Below are positions 36,306-48,430 of a stretch of DNA of 64,000 bases, one piece after another. Under the pieces are notes generated by a model, which did not search any database, had not been told where the DNA came from, and saw nothing but the letters and a program-made list of their open reading frames with translations. A program made the position numbers and the translations under genes. This stretch comes from Cavia porcellus. Its lineage: Eukaryota; Chordata; Mammalia; Rodentia; Caviidae. The number at the start of each line of letters is the position of its first letter. Positions within the stretch are counted from its first letter, which is position 1. The stretch is taken from assembly GCF_034190915.1 (NCBI RefSeq), contig NW_026947514.1, forward strand, positions 9,131,701-9,195,700, read 5' to 3'.

Positions 36306-38646
36306 ATTTCATACATGAATCTCATGCACAGCCAGTTAGGTCTGTCTTCTGCTCGCATATCTCCTGTTGGATCTCATGGAGAACTATCCTTCCCACTGTG
36401 CAGATGAGAAAATTGACATTCACAGTCTTTGCTGCTCCCACAAAAGACTCCATGTGCCCATTTATCAGGTGGCACCCTAGGTCTTGCTGCTGCTTGAAGA
36501 AGAAAAGCCCTCTTTCTTTAAGGGTTGCAAACAGAAGCCTCTTTCTGGCAGTGTCCCCACTGGGTGGCTGCATAGCAGGCCACCCTAAAGTGCAACGGTG
36601 AGACACAGAAGCTGCCCGCCTTTTCTGTAGCTCTGTGAGTGGGCTGGATCAGGTTGGGCCATTCTTGCTTGGGCCTTTGCATGTGCTACAGTCAGGTGGT
36701 GATGGGGCTGAAGCCATGGAAGTCTCCTTCACAGTGCACCTGGTGCCTAGGCTGGGCCCCTGGCATGACTGGAAGTTGTTGGGCATCTCTGTCTCTGTGC
36801 TGCTCTCCAGGTGGCTGGGCAGAGCTTCCCCAGTAGGAGTCTCAGGGACGTGCACTTCTTACAGGACACAGTGGAGTTTTCCAAGGCAGTAGAAAACTGT
36901 GGAGCCCAGGAACCCATGTAGCTCATGTCCCCAAGATGCCACCTCACCCCAGGACAGGAGGCAGGGATCTCAGAGGCCCTGGAGACCTGACTGTTGGTCC
37001 ACTCTCTCATGGTTGGCTTAGGCCAGGACCAGCCCTTTTTGGGAGCTGGCTTGTGCCATTCTGGCAGAGACTGAAGCTGGAGTGAACATGTAGGGCATGG
37101 GAGCACCGGGTGGCAGGGGACATATCAGTTGGTGGGCAGAACAGAGGACCCAGGAGCAGAAGACAGGTGAGCAAAAGCAGGGCTCAGGGAAGCAGCCAGC
37201 TGACACTGGGCCTCAGGAGCAGAGCACTTGTCCCAGAGAGTGAGGGACTTTCATAAGCCAACATCCCAGGTTCATGGTCACCCAGGAAGTAACTGAGACA
37301 GGAACTCAGCCAGAGGTTACAGCTGTCCGGAAGACAGGATCCAGGGTGACAGGAACCCAGGCCCTTTGAAGCCTGGTCCCAGAGAAACAGTTGGTGGCCT
37401 CCAGACCTTAGGTCCTAACTGCTTCTGAACACATGGTGGCAGGGCCCACAGAGAGCAGGGACGCGGAGGGGCCATTGGGGTTGAGATCCCCACGGGGCCT
37501 GAGACTCTCTATAGCTCTAAGATTTCCAGTAAGCAAGGACTGGGCGCAGAGCCCATGGCCAAGGACCAGCCCCTGCTGCCTGGCATGGAAGCTCTGGATG
37601 CCTTAAATCCAGGACACCTTAGCACCCGTCCTACTGGTCTCTCCTGGAGAGGCTAGTGTCTCAGCACCTCTGAAGTAAGGCCAGCAAAGGCTTTGGGGCT
37701 TAACATACGGCTTTCAAAATTATTGAAGAATATATTTAGCTATTACCTTTATTTTGGTGGGGGGACCAAGAAAAAGGTGGAGAAATTGCTTTCCCTCAGG
37801 TTACATAACCCTGGTACCTCTGCACACTCGGGGCTCACACCACCCAGTACTGTTCACTGAGCCTCAGACCTGATTCACATGCACCAGTTTCTTCTCCAAC
37901 ACTGCTTTCCATCCCAGGGTCCTGTCCAGGACCCCATATATAGCCTCGTCTCCTTCAGTCTGTGACAGTTTCGCAGTCTTTCATGACCTTGACACTTTGG
38001 AGGAGCGCTTACAGTTTGCCCCAGTGTCCCTCCACGGAGGTTTGTCTGATGTCTCATCAAGATTGGACTGAGGTTGGGCACCAGGGTCCGAGTCCCCAGA
38101 AGTGGCCCCGTGTCTGGGCACCTCACATGAGTGTCTATGGTGGCGATGGATCAACACTGCCAACGTTGACCCTGGTCGCCTGGTTAGAGCATCTGGCAGG
38201 CTTCTCCACTGCCAAGGGACTCTTTTCCCCTTGTTAGTAATTATTTTGGAGGAGATATTTGAAAGCGTGTGAATCTCGTTTATCCTCAAACTTTCACTCA
38301 TTAATTTTGACATCCATCAGTGGATCTTGTCTCTAATAATTATTATTGTACTGTTTGCCCAATGGTGATTTTCTATTTTTTCCCTCTTTTATTCTGCATT
38401 TATTAAGTGGAATTCTGTAAGTAGTTATGCTTGGATTTCTGTAAGAATTGACCATTGTTCTCCATTTATTTAGTATGTGATTGCTTATAGCAGTAAAGAC
38501 TCTTGGATATGTATTTCATTCTGTGAGTTTTGGTGGGACGCTATGGTTTGCCTTGTTCTCCTGGGTCCAGCTCTGGCCCCAGGAGCTCTTCAGGTTTGCT
38601 CTGATCTTTTCCACCCACCCTTCCGCCCCACCGCTTGCCTGAGCAG
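36306..38646 (+). other. TUNAR: TUNAR intron, unassigned
   Basis: About 2.3 kb with no recognised exon or repeat. Open frames up to 119 codons overlap on both strands. Confidence 0.4.
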
Positions 38647-38685
38647 TTACCCTGAGATGCGGTTACTTCCTGCATCTCAGGGTAA
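38647..38685. repeat. Perfect inverted repeat, 14-bp arms with 11-nt loop
   Basis: TTACCCTGAGATGC at 38647-38660 is followed after 11 nt by its exact reverse complement at 38672-38685. A G:U and an A:U pair could extend the stem by two in the sense RNA. The stem is too short for an ordinary microRNA precursor. It lies in the TUNAR intron, away from any repeat I recognise. Confidence 0.95.
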
Positions 38686-39734
38686 TTAATGCTCATCTTG
38701 TGTTTTCTTTTCCTCACCCCTGGGGTCAGCCGCTTTGCCAAGGAATGCCAGTTGCTGCATAGAGAGAGGCCTGTGGAAGTCAAGGCAAGGTGCCAAGTAT
38801 GCACACGGCTGCTTAGCTGTTGTTGCTTCTGGGCCTCTCAGGGGTCAGAGCTGGGAGTTACAGTGGCTGGGTCACAGCATTTCAATCAATGATGAGCTGC
38901 GTGTGCAGTGGACAGCAGTCACACAGGATTAAGTCACCTGTTGTCACAGCCATTATAGTTTGCCGGCACAGGGACATGGTGCTGTATTTCTCAGACTTGT
39001 CCTTGTCAATAAGCAGAGCCAGCTGTGCACCAATACACACAAATACAGGCATGGTGCTCACCCGGGTTCCTGTACCCACCTTTCTGGATGTGCATTAAAG
39101 ACTGCGTTGATCCTGGAATCTCTGATTACACCCCAACACCTCCCTTTCTGCAGCTTCCTTCTCTGAGGTTGGGAACCACCCCGTTGAATAAAGCATAGCT
39201 CTCCAATTCTATAATATACTCGCTTCAGATTTGCTGACAGTGCCCTAGGAGAAACAGGTGGACTAAGAAGACGACGGTGCTTACGCACAGATGCTCGGTC
39301 TTCAGCCTGGTGCTGTCCAGCCCAGATGCACTTTCCCCAAGTCACCTTAGGGTGGCCCTTTCCTTCCCCCGCCACCTCGGCGTGGCCGTGTTATTTGCAG
39401 GGAGAGTTTGGTCCCCTTACTCATATCTGTGCTGTGTTTTGTGTTTGATTTGCAGCTCGGTTGGTTTTCACTGGCCTGTGTACAGTGGGAAGCATCTGAA
39501 AAGCATGTGAAAAGACCAGTGTGTTTCCAGAAGTCAGGTCTGCACCGCAGGGGAGACTCAGAGAAGTGCCACTGTGTCTTTTCCCCCCCACCCCTGTCCC
39601 ATCTCCATCTCTCTCCTCCTCCTTTCTCCTTACCGCTCGTGAGCAACCAATCTCTTGTATTTCTAGCTTGCTCTTCCTTTATTTCTTTTGGACTAATGAT
39701 AGAGCCCCATTTCTTGCTTTGCTTTGTTTTACTT
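38686..39734 (+). other. TUNAR: TUNAR intron, unassigned
   Basis: No exon or clear repeat recognised. A pyrimidine-rich patch lies at 39580-39650. Confidence 0.4.
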
Positions 39735-40197
39735 TGTTTTGCAGTGTCAGGGATCGAACCCAGGGCCTCACACGTCTGTTATGGTTTGGATCTAAAATGC
39801 CTCCCCCTTCAAAGTCTCATGTGTTCAGAGGTGGAGCTTTTGAAAGGTGATCAGTTGGCTTATGGGGTGCTGTACGTACCAGTGGGTGAATTCATTGATG
39901 AGATCATAGGCAATGCTGTTAGGAGGCAGGGACTGATGGGAGGGGTGGGTCACTGTGGGGGACGGTGCTTTGGAGGGTGTGGCTCCCTCTCTGGCCCCCT
40001 CCCCTGTTTGTCTTTACCACCCCCTTCCACCATCCTGTTTCTGTCTTGGAGTCACCAACCAGCACTGACTCCTCTAAAAACCAAAATAAACCTCTCCTTT
40101 ACGTTGAAGTGTTAGGTATTTTGTCCCCACCCTAGGAAATGGGATCCTGCAGGCCTCCGAGGCCAGCGCTGTGCTACTGAGCTACACGGCAGCCCCG
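39735..40197 (-). mobile_element. ID SINE split by an LTR
   Basis: The part before the insert (39741-39774) has 'cagggatcgaacccagggcc' and the part after (40150-40197) has 'gtgctactgagctac' and 'cagcccc'. Together they make one antisense ID SINE broken by the LTR at 39777-40124. It carries the classical ID wording, unlike the 'ATAAGC' subfamily. Confidence 0.75.
39777..40124 (+). mobile_element. MaLR-type LTR
   Basis: It begins TGTTATGGTTTGGATC, passes 'agtctcatgtgttcagaggt' and ends with AATAAA (40086) then 'ggtattttgtc'. The TG start and a poly(A) signal near the 3' end support an LTR in sense. The antisense copies at 50755-51130 and 61606-61911 are the same family. Confidence 0.7.
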
Positions 40198-40794
40198 ACA
40201 CCTCGCTTAGGTGAAGTGTGGCATGCTGTGTGCACTCTTCCACCCTTTGGTTCCCTCAGGTAACAGTGCATCCTGGGAAACTCTCCTCTCCCGCCCGGAG
40301 GACTCTTGCCCTCTTTGGCTGCAACTGCATGTTCCTCCCTGGAGCAGACCACCGCAGTCCATTTTTCCCCTCTCTATACCTGGCATCTAGCTCGTTTTCT
40401 ATGTCTTTACCTTTGCAAATACTGCCACGGTGAACAAGTTGCCTGTGTGATTTTTGTTTCACTGGAAGGTATCTCCAGGACAGCGTCTAGGGACTGGGCC
40501 ATCGAGTAGGAAAGTAGATTGTGTCAGAATTTGTGAAGCATTGGTAACTTCCTGCTAGGGAGTTTTGCCTCCAGTTGATGGACATTGTTTATTTCTTGTT
40601 GATCATGGTCCCTTGGGGCAGGGTGGGGGCAGTGCTGCTCTGATGGAGGAGGATGTTTCTGGGTCCATCAGACAGTGACCTCCCAGGCCAAGCATTTTCT
40701 CCCACTGAGCCCTTAGGGTTATGACTAGACAGATGATGGGCTCCTGCACTGTTGCATTAGGTCCTTGACAATCCCAAGAAGCAGCTGGGGTTAC
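40198..40794 (+). other. TUNAR: TUNAR intron, unassigned
   Basis: No feature recognised. Confidence 0.4.
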
Positions 40795-40890
40795 CCTGAT
40801 CTTGGCCCCATGGTAAAGAAACTGTAGGCAAGAAGTTAAGAGACTTTCCCAGGGCCACATACTTAATTAGGATCACAACAGAGTCACAAA
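40795..40890 (-). mobile_element. MIR fragment
   Basis: 'ccatggtaaagaaactgtag' then 'actttcccagggccacatac' is MIR in antisense. Confidence 0.6.
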
Positions 40891-41919
40891 CTCAATTTTC
40901 AGATTTTGGGCTCCTCCCCTCTCCCTTCTTATTGCACTGTTGGATCCCAAAGAGACTTTGCCCGAGTTGGATCCCCTCACAGTCCATGAGTCTCTAGTGA
41001 GGGCCAAGAAGGGAATCGATGTGGATAAAATGACCCAGCTCATGGGGACCATGCTGGAACACAAGGCATATTTCCCCTGCTTCCTGCTGGTTCTGGGGTT
41101 AGGGGCGTGGGAAGAGGGGTCCCTGGCCCAGTGGAGGTAGCAGCAGGTAGGGCCGACACACTGGCGGCCAGGGAGGGCTGTACCACAGGCCGGGCCTTGT
41201 TTCTGCTGCTCAGTTTGTGCATCCTTGTCTCCGAGCTACCTGATGACTCGAGTTCCTCAGGGAAGTCTCGTCTAATATAATTAATTTTTCCCACAACTGA
41301 AAAATCTGCTCTCTTTGAGCAAAGGAAATCCTGATTAATTTACCCTTAAGTGTTAGTACCGGGAGCTGTTTTTCTCTTTATATCAGTGTTTAAACTTTTC
41401 TTACTCAACACACAGTAAACAAACCCTCCTTTTCATCAGACTTTGAGGTAAGAAAGAGACAAAGCAGGTCCCTGAGGGCCTCTGCATTGTCATCTGGGTC
41501 AGCCTTCTTCAGGCTCACGTGCGTTGGCTGAGCCCGGAGTCTGCCCAGCTCTTTCCCCAGGAGGAAGCACGGCAGAAAGGCGGGTCCTTTTAGCCTCCCT
41601 GTCCAGGACTTTCAGGTGTGGATCTGTAGATGAAGAGAGGAGGAAGACACGGAGTTCTCTGGAACAGAAGAGACCATCTTTTTGACTAGGCCTTAGGCTA
41701 GGCATTACTTGCTGTCCCCAGCGGAATGTACACACCGTTATGTGTCCACACACACTAACCAGGCTAGCCTGTCCTCCCTGGCCTACACTCATTGGTTTCT
41801 CCTCTCTGATTATATCTTTATTGTGAGTCCTGCAGGATGGTCTTTGCTGGAATGTCTCCATCCCCCAATTCAGTTGCTTCCCATGCATTTCCCTAGCTAA
41901 CCTGGAATCTGGCTTATCT
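40891..41919 (+). other. TUNAR: TUNAR intron, unassigned
   Basis: No exon or repeat recognised. The 162-codon minus frame (41499-41987) ends in simple repeat and has no domain. Confidence 0.4.
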
Positions 41920-41994
41920 ATCCTTCCATCCATCCATCCATCCTTCCATCTGCCCACCCAGCTGTCCCCCCTCACCTGACCATCCATCCATCCA
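41920..41994. repeat. Interrupted (CCAT)n tetranucleotide repeat
   Basis: Several runs of TCCATCCATCCA are separated by non-repeat sequence. Confidence 0.85.
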
Positions 41995-42399
41995 TTATCT
42001 CATTCATTCACCCAGACACTGAGCACAATGGCTACTCCAGGCCAGGCCCAAGGGTGGGAAGGCATAGAGACCAATCATGCCATACCTGTCCCTCCTAAAC
42101 TGCTCATGGACTAGTGGGGAAGGACTCGGATAAAGAGATGATTGCCGACGAGGGCAGGAGATGCTCGGATGCAGTCTGAAGACAGGGTCCTTGGGGATGC
42201 TGCCAGAGCATCAGCCTCAGAAGATGCATGGCAGTTATGTAACCCGAGAAGCGTGTGCCAGCAAGTGTGTCGAGGAGCAGCAGCCGAGGTGGGAACATGG
42301 CATTCCAGACATTCAAAGCAGGCAGACGGCCACCACCAGGGAGTAGCAGTGGCTACTGGGCTCAGACCCTAACTCGGTTTGTGAGGAGTTCTTTGTTTT
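41995..42399 (+). other. TUNAR: TUNAR intron, unassigned
   Basis: No feature recognised. Confidence 0.4.
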
Positions 42400-42578
42400 A
42401 ACCACTGCTGTCTACCTGGTACTTACAAACGGTGCCTGGCATGCTGTGGGTGTTCAGTAATTACTCTGAATCTTAATTCCTTTTTCTGAAATGGGAATAG
42501 TGCTCATTGTCATCTGCATTGCTGCTGTTACAATCCAATTCTCTGGAGTATGGCGTGATATATACTGGATACTAGAAG
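42400..42578 (+). mobile_element. MIR-like remnant
   Basis: 'acggtgcctggcatgctgtg' and 'tttttctgaaatgggaatag' are MIR-like words in sense, possibly two overlapping remnants. Confidence 0.45.
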
Positions 42579-42615
42579 AATGTTTGTTGGATGGACAGAT
42601 GGATGGATGGATACA
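42579..42615. repeat. (GGAT)n short repeat
   Basis: Repeated GGATGGA/GGAT words over about 35 bp, complementary in motif to the (CCAT)n tract at 41920. Confidence 0.8.
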
Positions 42616-45600
42616 TGGAAAGATGATCGTACAGTGCTGGCCTGTGCTCTGTTCTCACTGATTAGTAGCAGTGATGTGATGTTGTGTAACTGCAGAGTGG
42701 CTGCATCGTAAGAGGTGCCCAGCAGACAGCTAGGTCCAGCAGCATCTCTGTAATTAGATTCAGCATTTAAATGACACTCATAATTGTGATTCTTTGCTGA
42801 GCGGATGAAATGCAAGTGTTTTCTTTCTTTGGAGACTCTGGAACTGCTGGGAGTAAATTCCAGTCGCTAGAGATGACCTGGCTGACACCGCCCTTGAGTA
42901 GCTGTGTGAAGACAACCACAAAGTGGCCACTTAGCTGGGCACAGACCCACGTAGAGGAGTTTGTCCTATGGAAAGCTCCTGTCCAGTCCCTTTGCTGCAG
43001 GCCCTGGCCCCTGGGCACTGGGAGCCTGTCACTTGGAGAGAGGCTCCTAGCTTATTTCCCGAAAGCCTGGCAGGTAAGTGTGTGAGCTCTCTCTGTACAG
43101 ATCTGACAGAGCTGGAGACTACCCTGTCCCACTGTCTCATCCTGGAGAACCAGTTAGCAGCTTTGACTTACTGTGGTCTGATTTTTAGGAGCTGAGTTTA
43201 AAAAATTTATTTTGAACTATCTCATGTATACAAAAGTATAGATAGTGCTTACGCATGGAGAAAATAAATATGAAATGAACATCCGTGGACCCATTGCATC
43301 TGCAGAATAAATTCCAAAAATGACTTCACATAACTTGCAGGGCCCCAGTTCTGATCCCTGCTTCTCTCCCCTCCCCAGATCCTACCAAGACCACCTCACT
43401 ACACTGCTCCGTGACCAGACTGGCTACATCATCCCCATGTCCGCTTTTCCCCTGCACCTCACTGTCTCCTGCCCAGCCGCCCTCCTCCTCCACCACTGGC
43501 TACGCCAGTCTGATTCACCTCCTCTGTCTTAGCTGAGACCTCCCGTGCTCCAGACCACTCATCGCATTCCCTTGAAGGTGGTCAGACACTTCTGGTCCTG
43601 CAGTGCCCAGGGGCCAAAGGCTTTGTCTCCCCTGCACAAACCCCAGTTGCTCATTGTAAGTTTTAGCTCATTGTAATGCTCAGGGAGTATTTGCTGGAAG
43701 CCTGGGCTCAGGTGCTGCAGGATCTACAAGGTTTTTGATGACCACTGAGGTCCCCTCTTGGAGGAAAAGTTGGTGCTTCCCCAGTGCCCTGCCCTGCTCC
43801 AGGACAGCTGTCAGCTGTTTCTTCTAAATCTCCAGGTGGAAGCTTGGCCCTGTAAACAGGAGCAGCTCAATCCTTCCTTATCCCAATATATGAAAATAAC
43901 CTCAGGACAGAAATACTCGGAATTACAATGGAGCTGCCGTGGAGCAGATCGTCAGCACGCAAAGGGAAGAAGTGAACTCAGTGGTGCCTGTCCCCTCTGG
44001 AATGTGTGCTGCCTTGTACCACATTGGCACCAAAGATTCAGTTCCGAGATCGGCATTGTTCTGAAAAACAAGTTTCTACCGGAATTCAGTGACACCGAAG
44101 CCAGCTCCCTTCCGGTCAGGCTGAGCCGCTCTGCTGTGTGCAGAAAGGACTTTTTTCATTTGTCATCCCCACGCGCAGCACGACCCCTTTCTGGCTGCAG
44201 CAGCGAGCAGCTGACGTGAAGGTCTCTCCTGGCACACTGGCGTCGAGCAGCCTGTTCTTGTCATGTGGGTGGTGAGTGGCTTCCAGCATCGCAGGAAGCA
44301 GAAACACTGAGTCTTCATAGTTTTATTTACTTACATATTGATTGCTTTGAATGTGATAAAAGTAAAATAATATCATTAACCATGTTGCAGAAAGATTTCT
44401 GAATTTTTTCCCCCAGGCATTTTTTTCCCTACACAAATAAAGATTTAAAATTACTACTTGGAACCATGAGTGGACTTGAATTTTAATATCCTGTGTTTTT
44501 CCCCTTACCACAGTGTAGGCATCTTCTATTTTGCCGCATGGTCTTTGGTCTGTCTCCATCATTTTCAAGTGCTGGAGCCCTAACTCTATGATTTATTTAG
44601 TCCACAGTTGAGTTGAGGGCTTGGAGACTGCCGGGGCCAGCAGGCCCCCAAGCTTTTCACAGCTCTTGTTACGTGGCTTCCTGCCTTGTGGACCTATAGT
44701 CCTTGCTTGGCCTTGGAGTCCTTGGTGTCCTTGGAGGAGAGATAGAGGAGAAGCCACACTATCGATATCAGATGCTAGCATCCAAAGAATGGCAATTAGT
44801 GAGCTAGCATTAGGGGAAACTGAGTCAAAAATTGGGAAAAGAGCCACTTAGAATATGGGAGGTGAGTGTGTCCAGGTTGTGACCCAGGAAGCAAAGTGGC
44901 TGCGGAGGAAGGTAGAATTGTTAGACTGGGGATCGCTACAGGGTGTGCCAGTGAGCAATCAGCCCTGGGAGTATCATGTCGGTATGTAGTCCTGTCTCTG
45001 GCTTAAGACTCACACTTCTTGCTATCAGGACAGGGGCAGCATGACTGCACATCATGAACCCATGACATAGTTTGGCAAGACGTGACTCTCAGCGATATTA
45101 ATGGATGTCCTGCATCCAGCAAGAGGGACTGGAGAATCTTCCCTGGAGTAACATTTTCTCTATGATGCTGTGTTTTAGGAACAGCTTCAGTAGGTGGAAA
45201 CTATGGTGAGGATATTCTGTTTTAAAGCAAAGAAGAACTTTCCTGACTCAGCTGTCAGCAGACAGATGAACTTTCTGCAAAAGGGAAAATTCAAGAACAA
45301 TGGAAAGTTTTTGGGAGACCCTGGTAGCGCTTAACGGAGTTCTAGGGAGACCGCAAACATCAGACTCAGACGAGCCAAAACAGTGTCCCTTTTGTAGGAG
45401 TCAAAGTTCTTCAATGGCACATCACAGATACTGACGGCAAATTGATTCTGGGTGCCTTTGAGCAAATGCACTGTTTTGTAGCAGGCCTAGGATACTTCAT
45501 GGAACAGAAGGAGGTGGTGAACCAAGCTTTACAAATGGAAAAGAGCCTGGCCCCAGCTAGCAGCTGCCAGTGAAATCACATCTGAGCACCGGAGCTAGGG

Positions 45601-46009
45601 TGACTCAGCGTTTCCAAACTGCCCCAGCTCGTGTCACCGCACCAAGGCTGAGAGCCACAGAGGCCCCTGGTGAACTTACCCATGCCAGGGCCATTCCCTT
45701 GGCACTCATGGACAGCACCTGGTAGGGAGGGTAATTTTCCAGAGGAAAATCTGGACACTGTTACCAAAAGGAGGGCACAGGAGCTGCCCGGGCCAGTGGG
45801 CGGTGTCCTTGGTGCCAGTGTCTGTTGCCGAGAGGCTGTGACTCTGGAAGCCACAAGGGACCTGCAGCCTCCACACCGAGCCACCCCCAGCGCTGTGTCC
45901 CTGTGTACACATGCATACTCCTGGTTTTTTAAAAAGACATTTCTACTAATTGGTTGTTTTTATTAGTAGTATTGTTTTACTAATTAACCAGTTATTCAAT
46001 GATAATCAT
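42616..46009 (+). other. TUNAR: TUNAR intron, unassigned
   Basis: About 3.4 kb with no recognised exon. 43200-43320 is AT-rich and may be an old LINE remnant. The 153-codon + frame at 43758-44219 has no domain. Confidence 0.4.
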
Positions 46010-46500
46010 TATTAATTCATTAATTGGTTTTCTAATTATTAAACAGATAAGAGGAACATATTTGTAAAATATAAGGTACAAAGAATAAGCAGCCACACAC
46101 CCACTGTTGGCCTAAGAAATTTTACCCTGGGCATCCTCCAGCCCCATCCACGTGGTGGGAACCACTGCCTTGGCTCTAGGTTTGGTATTCTTTTGTTTTC
46201 CTTTGAGGACTTACGAGGTGTTTACCTCCACACAGTGGATTCTTAGGTTTTCCATATAAGTGGAACCCTCCTTTCTGTTGTCTGCTCCAGATCACACTGG
46301 TGACTCACTTGTGGGACGGCCTGGCCCGGCACCTTTTTTCATTCTTGGTGCTGTGAAGGATCCAGAACTCGGATTAGCTAATACTGGCACTGCTGTCCAT
46401 AAATCTCGTAACTATACGGGAGGGTACGTACTTCCGGTGTGCACCTGCAAATGGGCGGGAGGGTCACCGGTGTAGGCTGGTGCTCAGCTTTAAATGACAA
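46010..46500. mobile_element. Old L1-like remnant (possible)
   Basis: Phrases such as 'aagcagccacacacccactg' and 'ggtttggtattcttttgttt' resemble old L1M-type sequence. The match is from memory and diverged. Confidence 0.35.
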
Positions 46501-46599
46501 TGTCATCTGCTTTCCCTAAGCGCAGCACCAGCTGGTCTTGCTACTGGATTGTTTTAGATCTTGCCAGTATAATGGTTGCTTGCTGGTAGCTCACTGTAC
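46501..46599 (+). other. TUNAR: TUNAR intron, unassigned
   Basis: No feature recognised. Confidence 0.35.
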
Positions 46600-48290
46600 T
46601 TAGGTTTCCATACTTTGGTGACTGAGGTTTAGCTTCTTTATGCCTCTTCATTCTTTGAATATGTGCCTAGACATAGTCTTGCTCTGTTTCTTGCTGACTG
46701 TTTATTATATATTGTAGATACACACAGTATATATCATAGGCAATATTCAGATAAATGAGACACATACATATGATATATATTTCAGTTTGTGGGTTAATGT
46801 TTTACTTCTTTTGATAGTGTTGATAAAGAGATAGTAAGCTTAATGTCATTGAATTTATTACTAGCTTCCCTTATGGTATGAACTTTAATGTCTTATTAAG
46901 ATATTCTTCTTTACCTAAAGGTTAAGAATATATTCAGTTTGGTTGTCTTACAAAAAGTCTTCAGGTTATCTCTTTCGTGGTTATCTATAATCCACCTGGG
47001 ACTGCTGAGACACTGATTTGCTTTCACTTATTTATGATGTAGATGTTCAATCACTCCAGAACTGTGTATCAAAGACCCGCATCGCCCTGTTGATCAACAG
47101 TGCCCATGCGTGTGTAGTTCTGCTGACCTTTCTTGGCCTATTTGTCTAAGGCTTGTAAAATAGTTCTTACTGTCTTATTGTTTAGGCAATACCTTGGCTT
47201 TTGTTATTCTTTTGCATTTTTAAATACATTTTAGAAACTGCTTGTTAAATAGAACCAAAAATCGTGTAGAAATTTTGCCTGGAACTTTAATGAATCTATG
47301 AATGAATGAATCTCTTTAAGAACGGAAGCCTTTAGAGTATTGGGTCTTGCATTCCATGAAGATGGTGTAACTTTCCTTTTATGTAGGTCTCGTTTTGTGT
47401 TTTTTTTTTTTTTTTGTGGCTCTTTTAAGGCTTTTATTTATTTTTTAAAAGATTAAGATAAAAGAAGACATAGCAATATAGTCAGAACAGAAAAATTTGA
47501 GCAACATAAGTGTTTCACCACAAGACAACTCGACATAACAGTAGTTACCATAGTGTCTCTTTCCTTGAAATATTTGAATATACTGTCTTACACTATAGTA
47601 TCAAACATAACAAGACAGTGTAAAACCGTCTAAGAGAATGAAAGTATTACAGGGTATTCAGAACCAACTAACAAAGTGAACAATAGTTACTATATTATCT
47701 CTTTGTCTATAAAAAATTTTGTTTATACTATTACATATAATAAAATCCAGTAAGATACAACATGATAAGACCGATGGAGACAGAACAAAAGCTTGATGGG
47801 ACTTCAAAACAAGATGATATGAAATCAGCACTAGCTATTACAACATCTTGTTTTCTTCAAAATAGCTGTTCATACCATCACAGACAATAAAATCAAACAA
47901 CCTAGAATAAAACTATTCTAACTAATGAATGAAAGCATCATAAGGCTTCAAAGCAATGTAATGGGGAATCATGATTATCACATACTTTTATGTACTCTTA
48001 CCATTTCTTACACTAGGGAGACTATATGGTATTTATACATGTGAGTTTGATTTATTTTGCTTATGAGTATGGTCTCAAGCTGTGTCCATTTATTTATAAA
48101 TATCTCAATGTGATCATTCTTTATAGCTTTATACTCCATTGTATTGTTTTATGTCTTTATAATAGTCCTTGTAAAAATGTTGCACATTTTTGTTAGATTT
48201 GTTTCCAGGCACTTTATATTTTGGATACTATTGCAAATGCTATCTTTTAAATATTAACATTGTTATTGAGAGATATTTACAGACCAAAAA
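46600..48290 (-). mobile_element. L1 ORF2 remnant, antisense, split by a younger L1 end
   Basis: Antisense ORF2 text appears before the break ('ctttaatgaatctatgaatg', 'ttgcattccatgaagatggt') and resumes after it ('ttgcacatttttgttagatt', 'actattgcaaatgctatctt'). Between lies 47401-48150, with its own T-run. No open frame survives. Confidence 0.7.
47401..48150 (-). mobile_element. L1 3' end nested in an older L1
   Basis: A T-run at 47401-47415 marks the A tail on the minus strand. It is followed by AT-rich 3' UTR text and, near 48080-48140, ORF2-end-like words ('tactccattgtattg'). The host L1 text stops at the T-run and resumes after about 48165. The right edge is approximate and I could not fix a target-site duplication. 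Confidence 0.55.
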
Positions 48291-48430
48291 TTCAACTACT
48301 TGAAGAGTACAACTTGATTATGTTAGTATATTACAGAGTTATAAACCCTCATCGAGAAAACTAAATTTAGAACGTTTTCACCCCCCTCCCATGCCTTTTC
48401 TGTGTGCAGTTACCACCCAGCTACCTCCGC
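48291..48430. mobile_element. Old L1M-like 3' remnant (possible)
   Basis: 'aaaattcaactacttgaaga', 'ttacagagttataaaccctc' and 'tttagaacgttttcaccccc' resemble a widespread old L1M-type 3' segment. Orientation not fixed. Confidence 0.4.

Noticed and set aside
38647..38685. MicroRNA precursor
   Set aside because: The stem of 14-16 bp is shorter than a Drosha/Dicer substrate needs.
39408..40115. 235-codon + strand open frame
   Set aside because: It runs through an ID SINE edge and into an LTR, so it cannot be a single conserved protein; no domain.
41920..42615. CRISPR-like or other spaced-repeat array at the (CCAT)n and (GGAT)n tracts
   Set aside because: These are ordinary tetranucleotide microsatellites in a mammalian genome, without regular spacers.
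43758..44219. 153-codon + strand frame as a TUNAR-internal gene
   Set aside because: No start context, domain or splice signals recognised; the length is within chance for the window.
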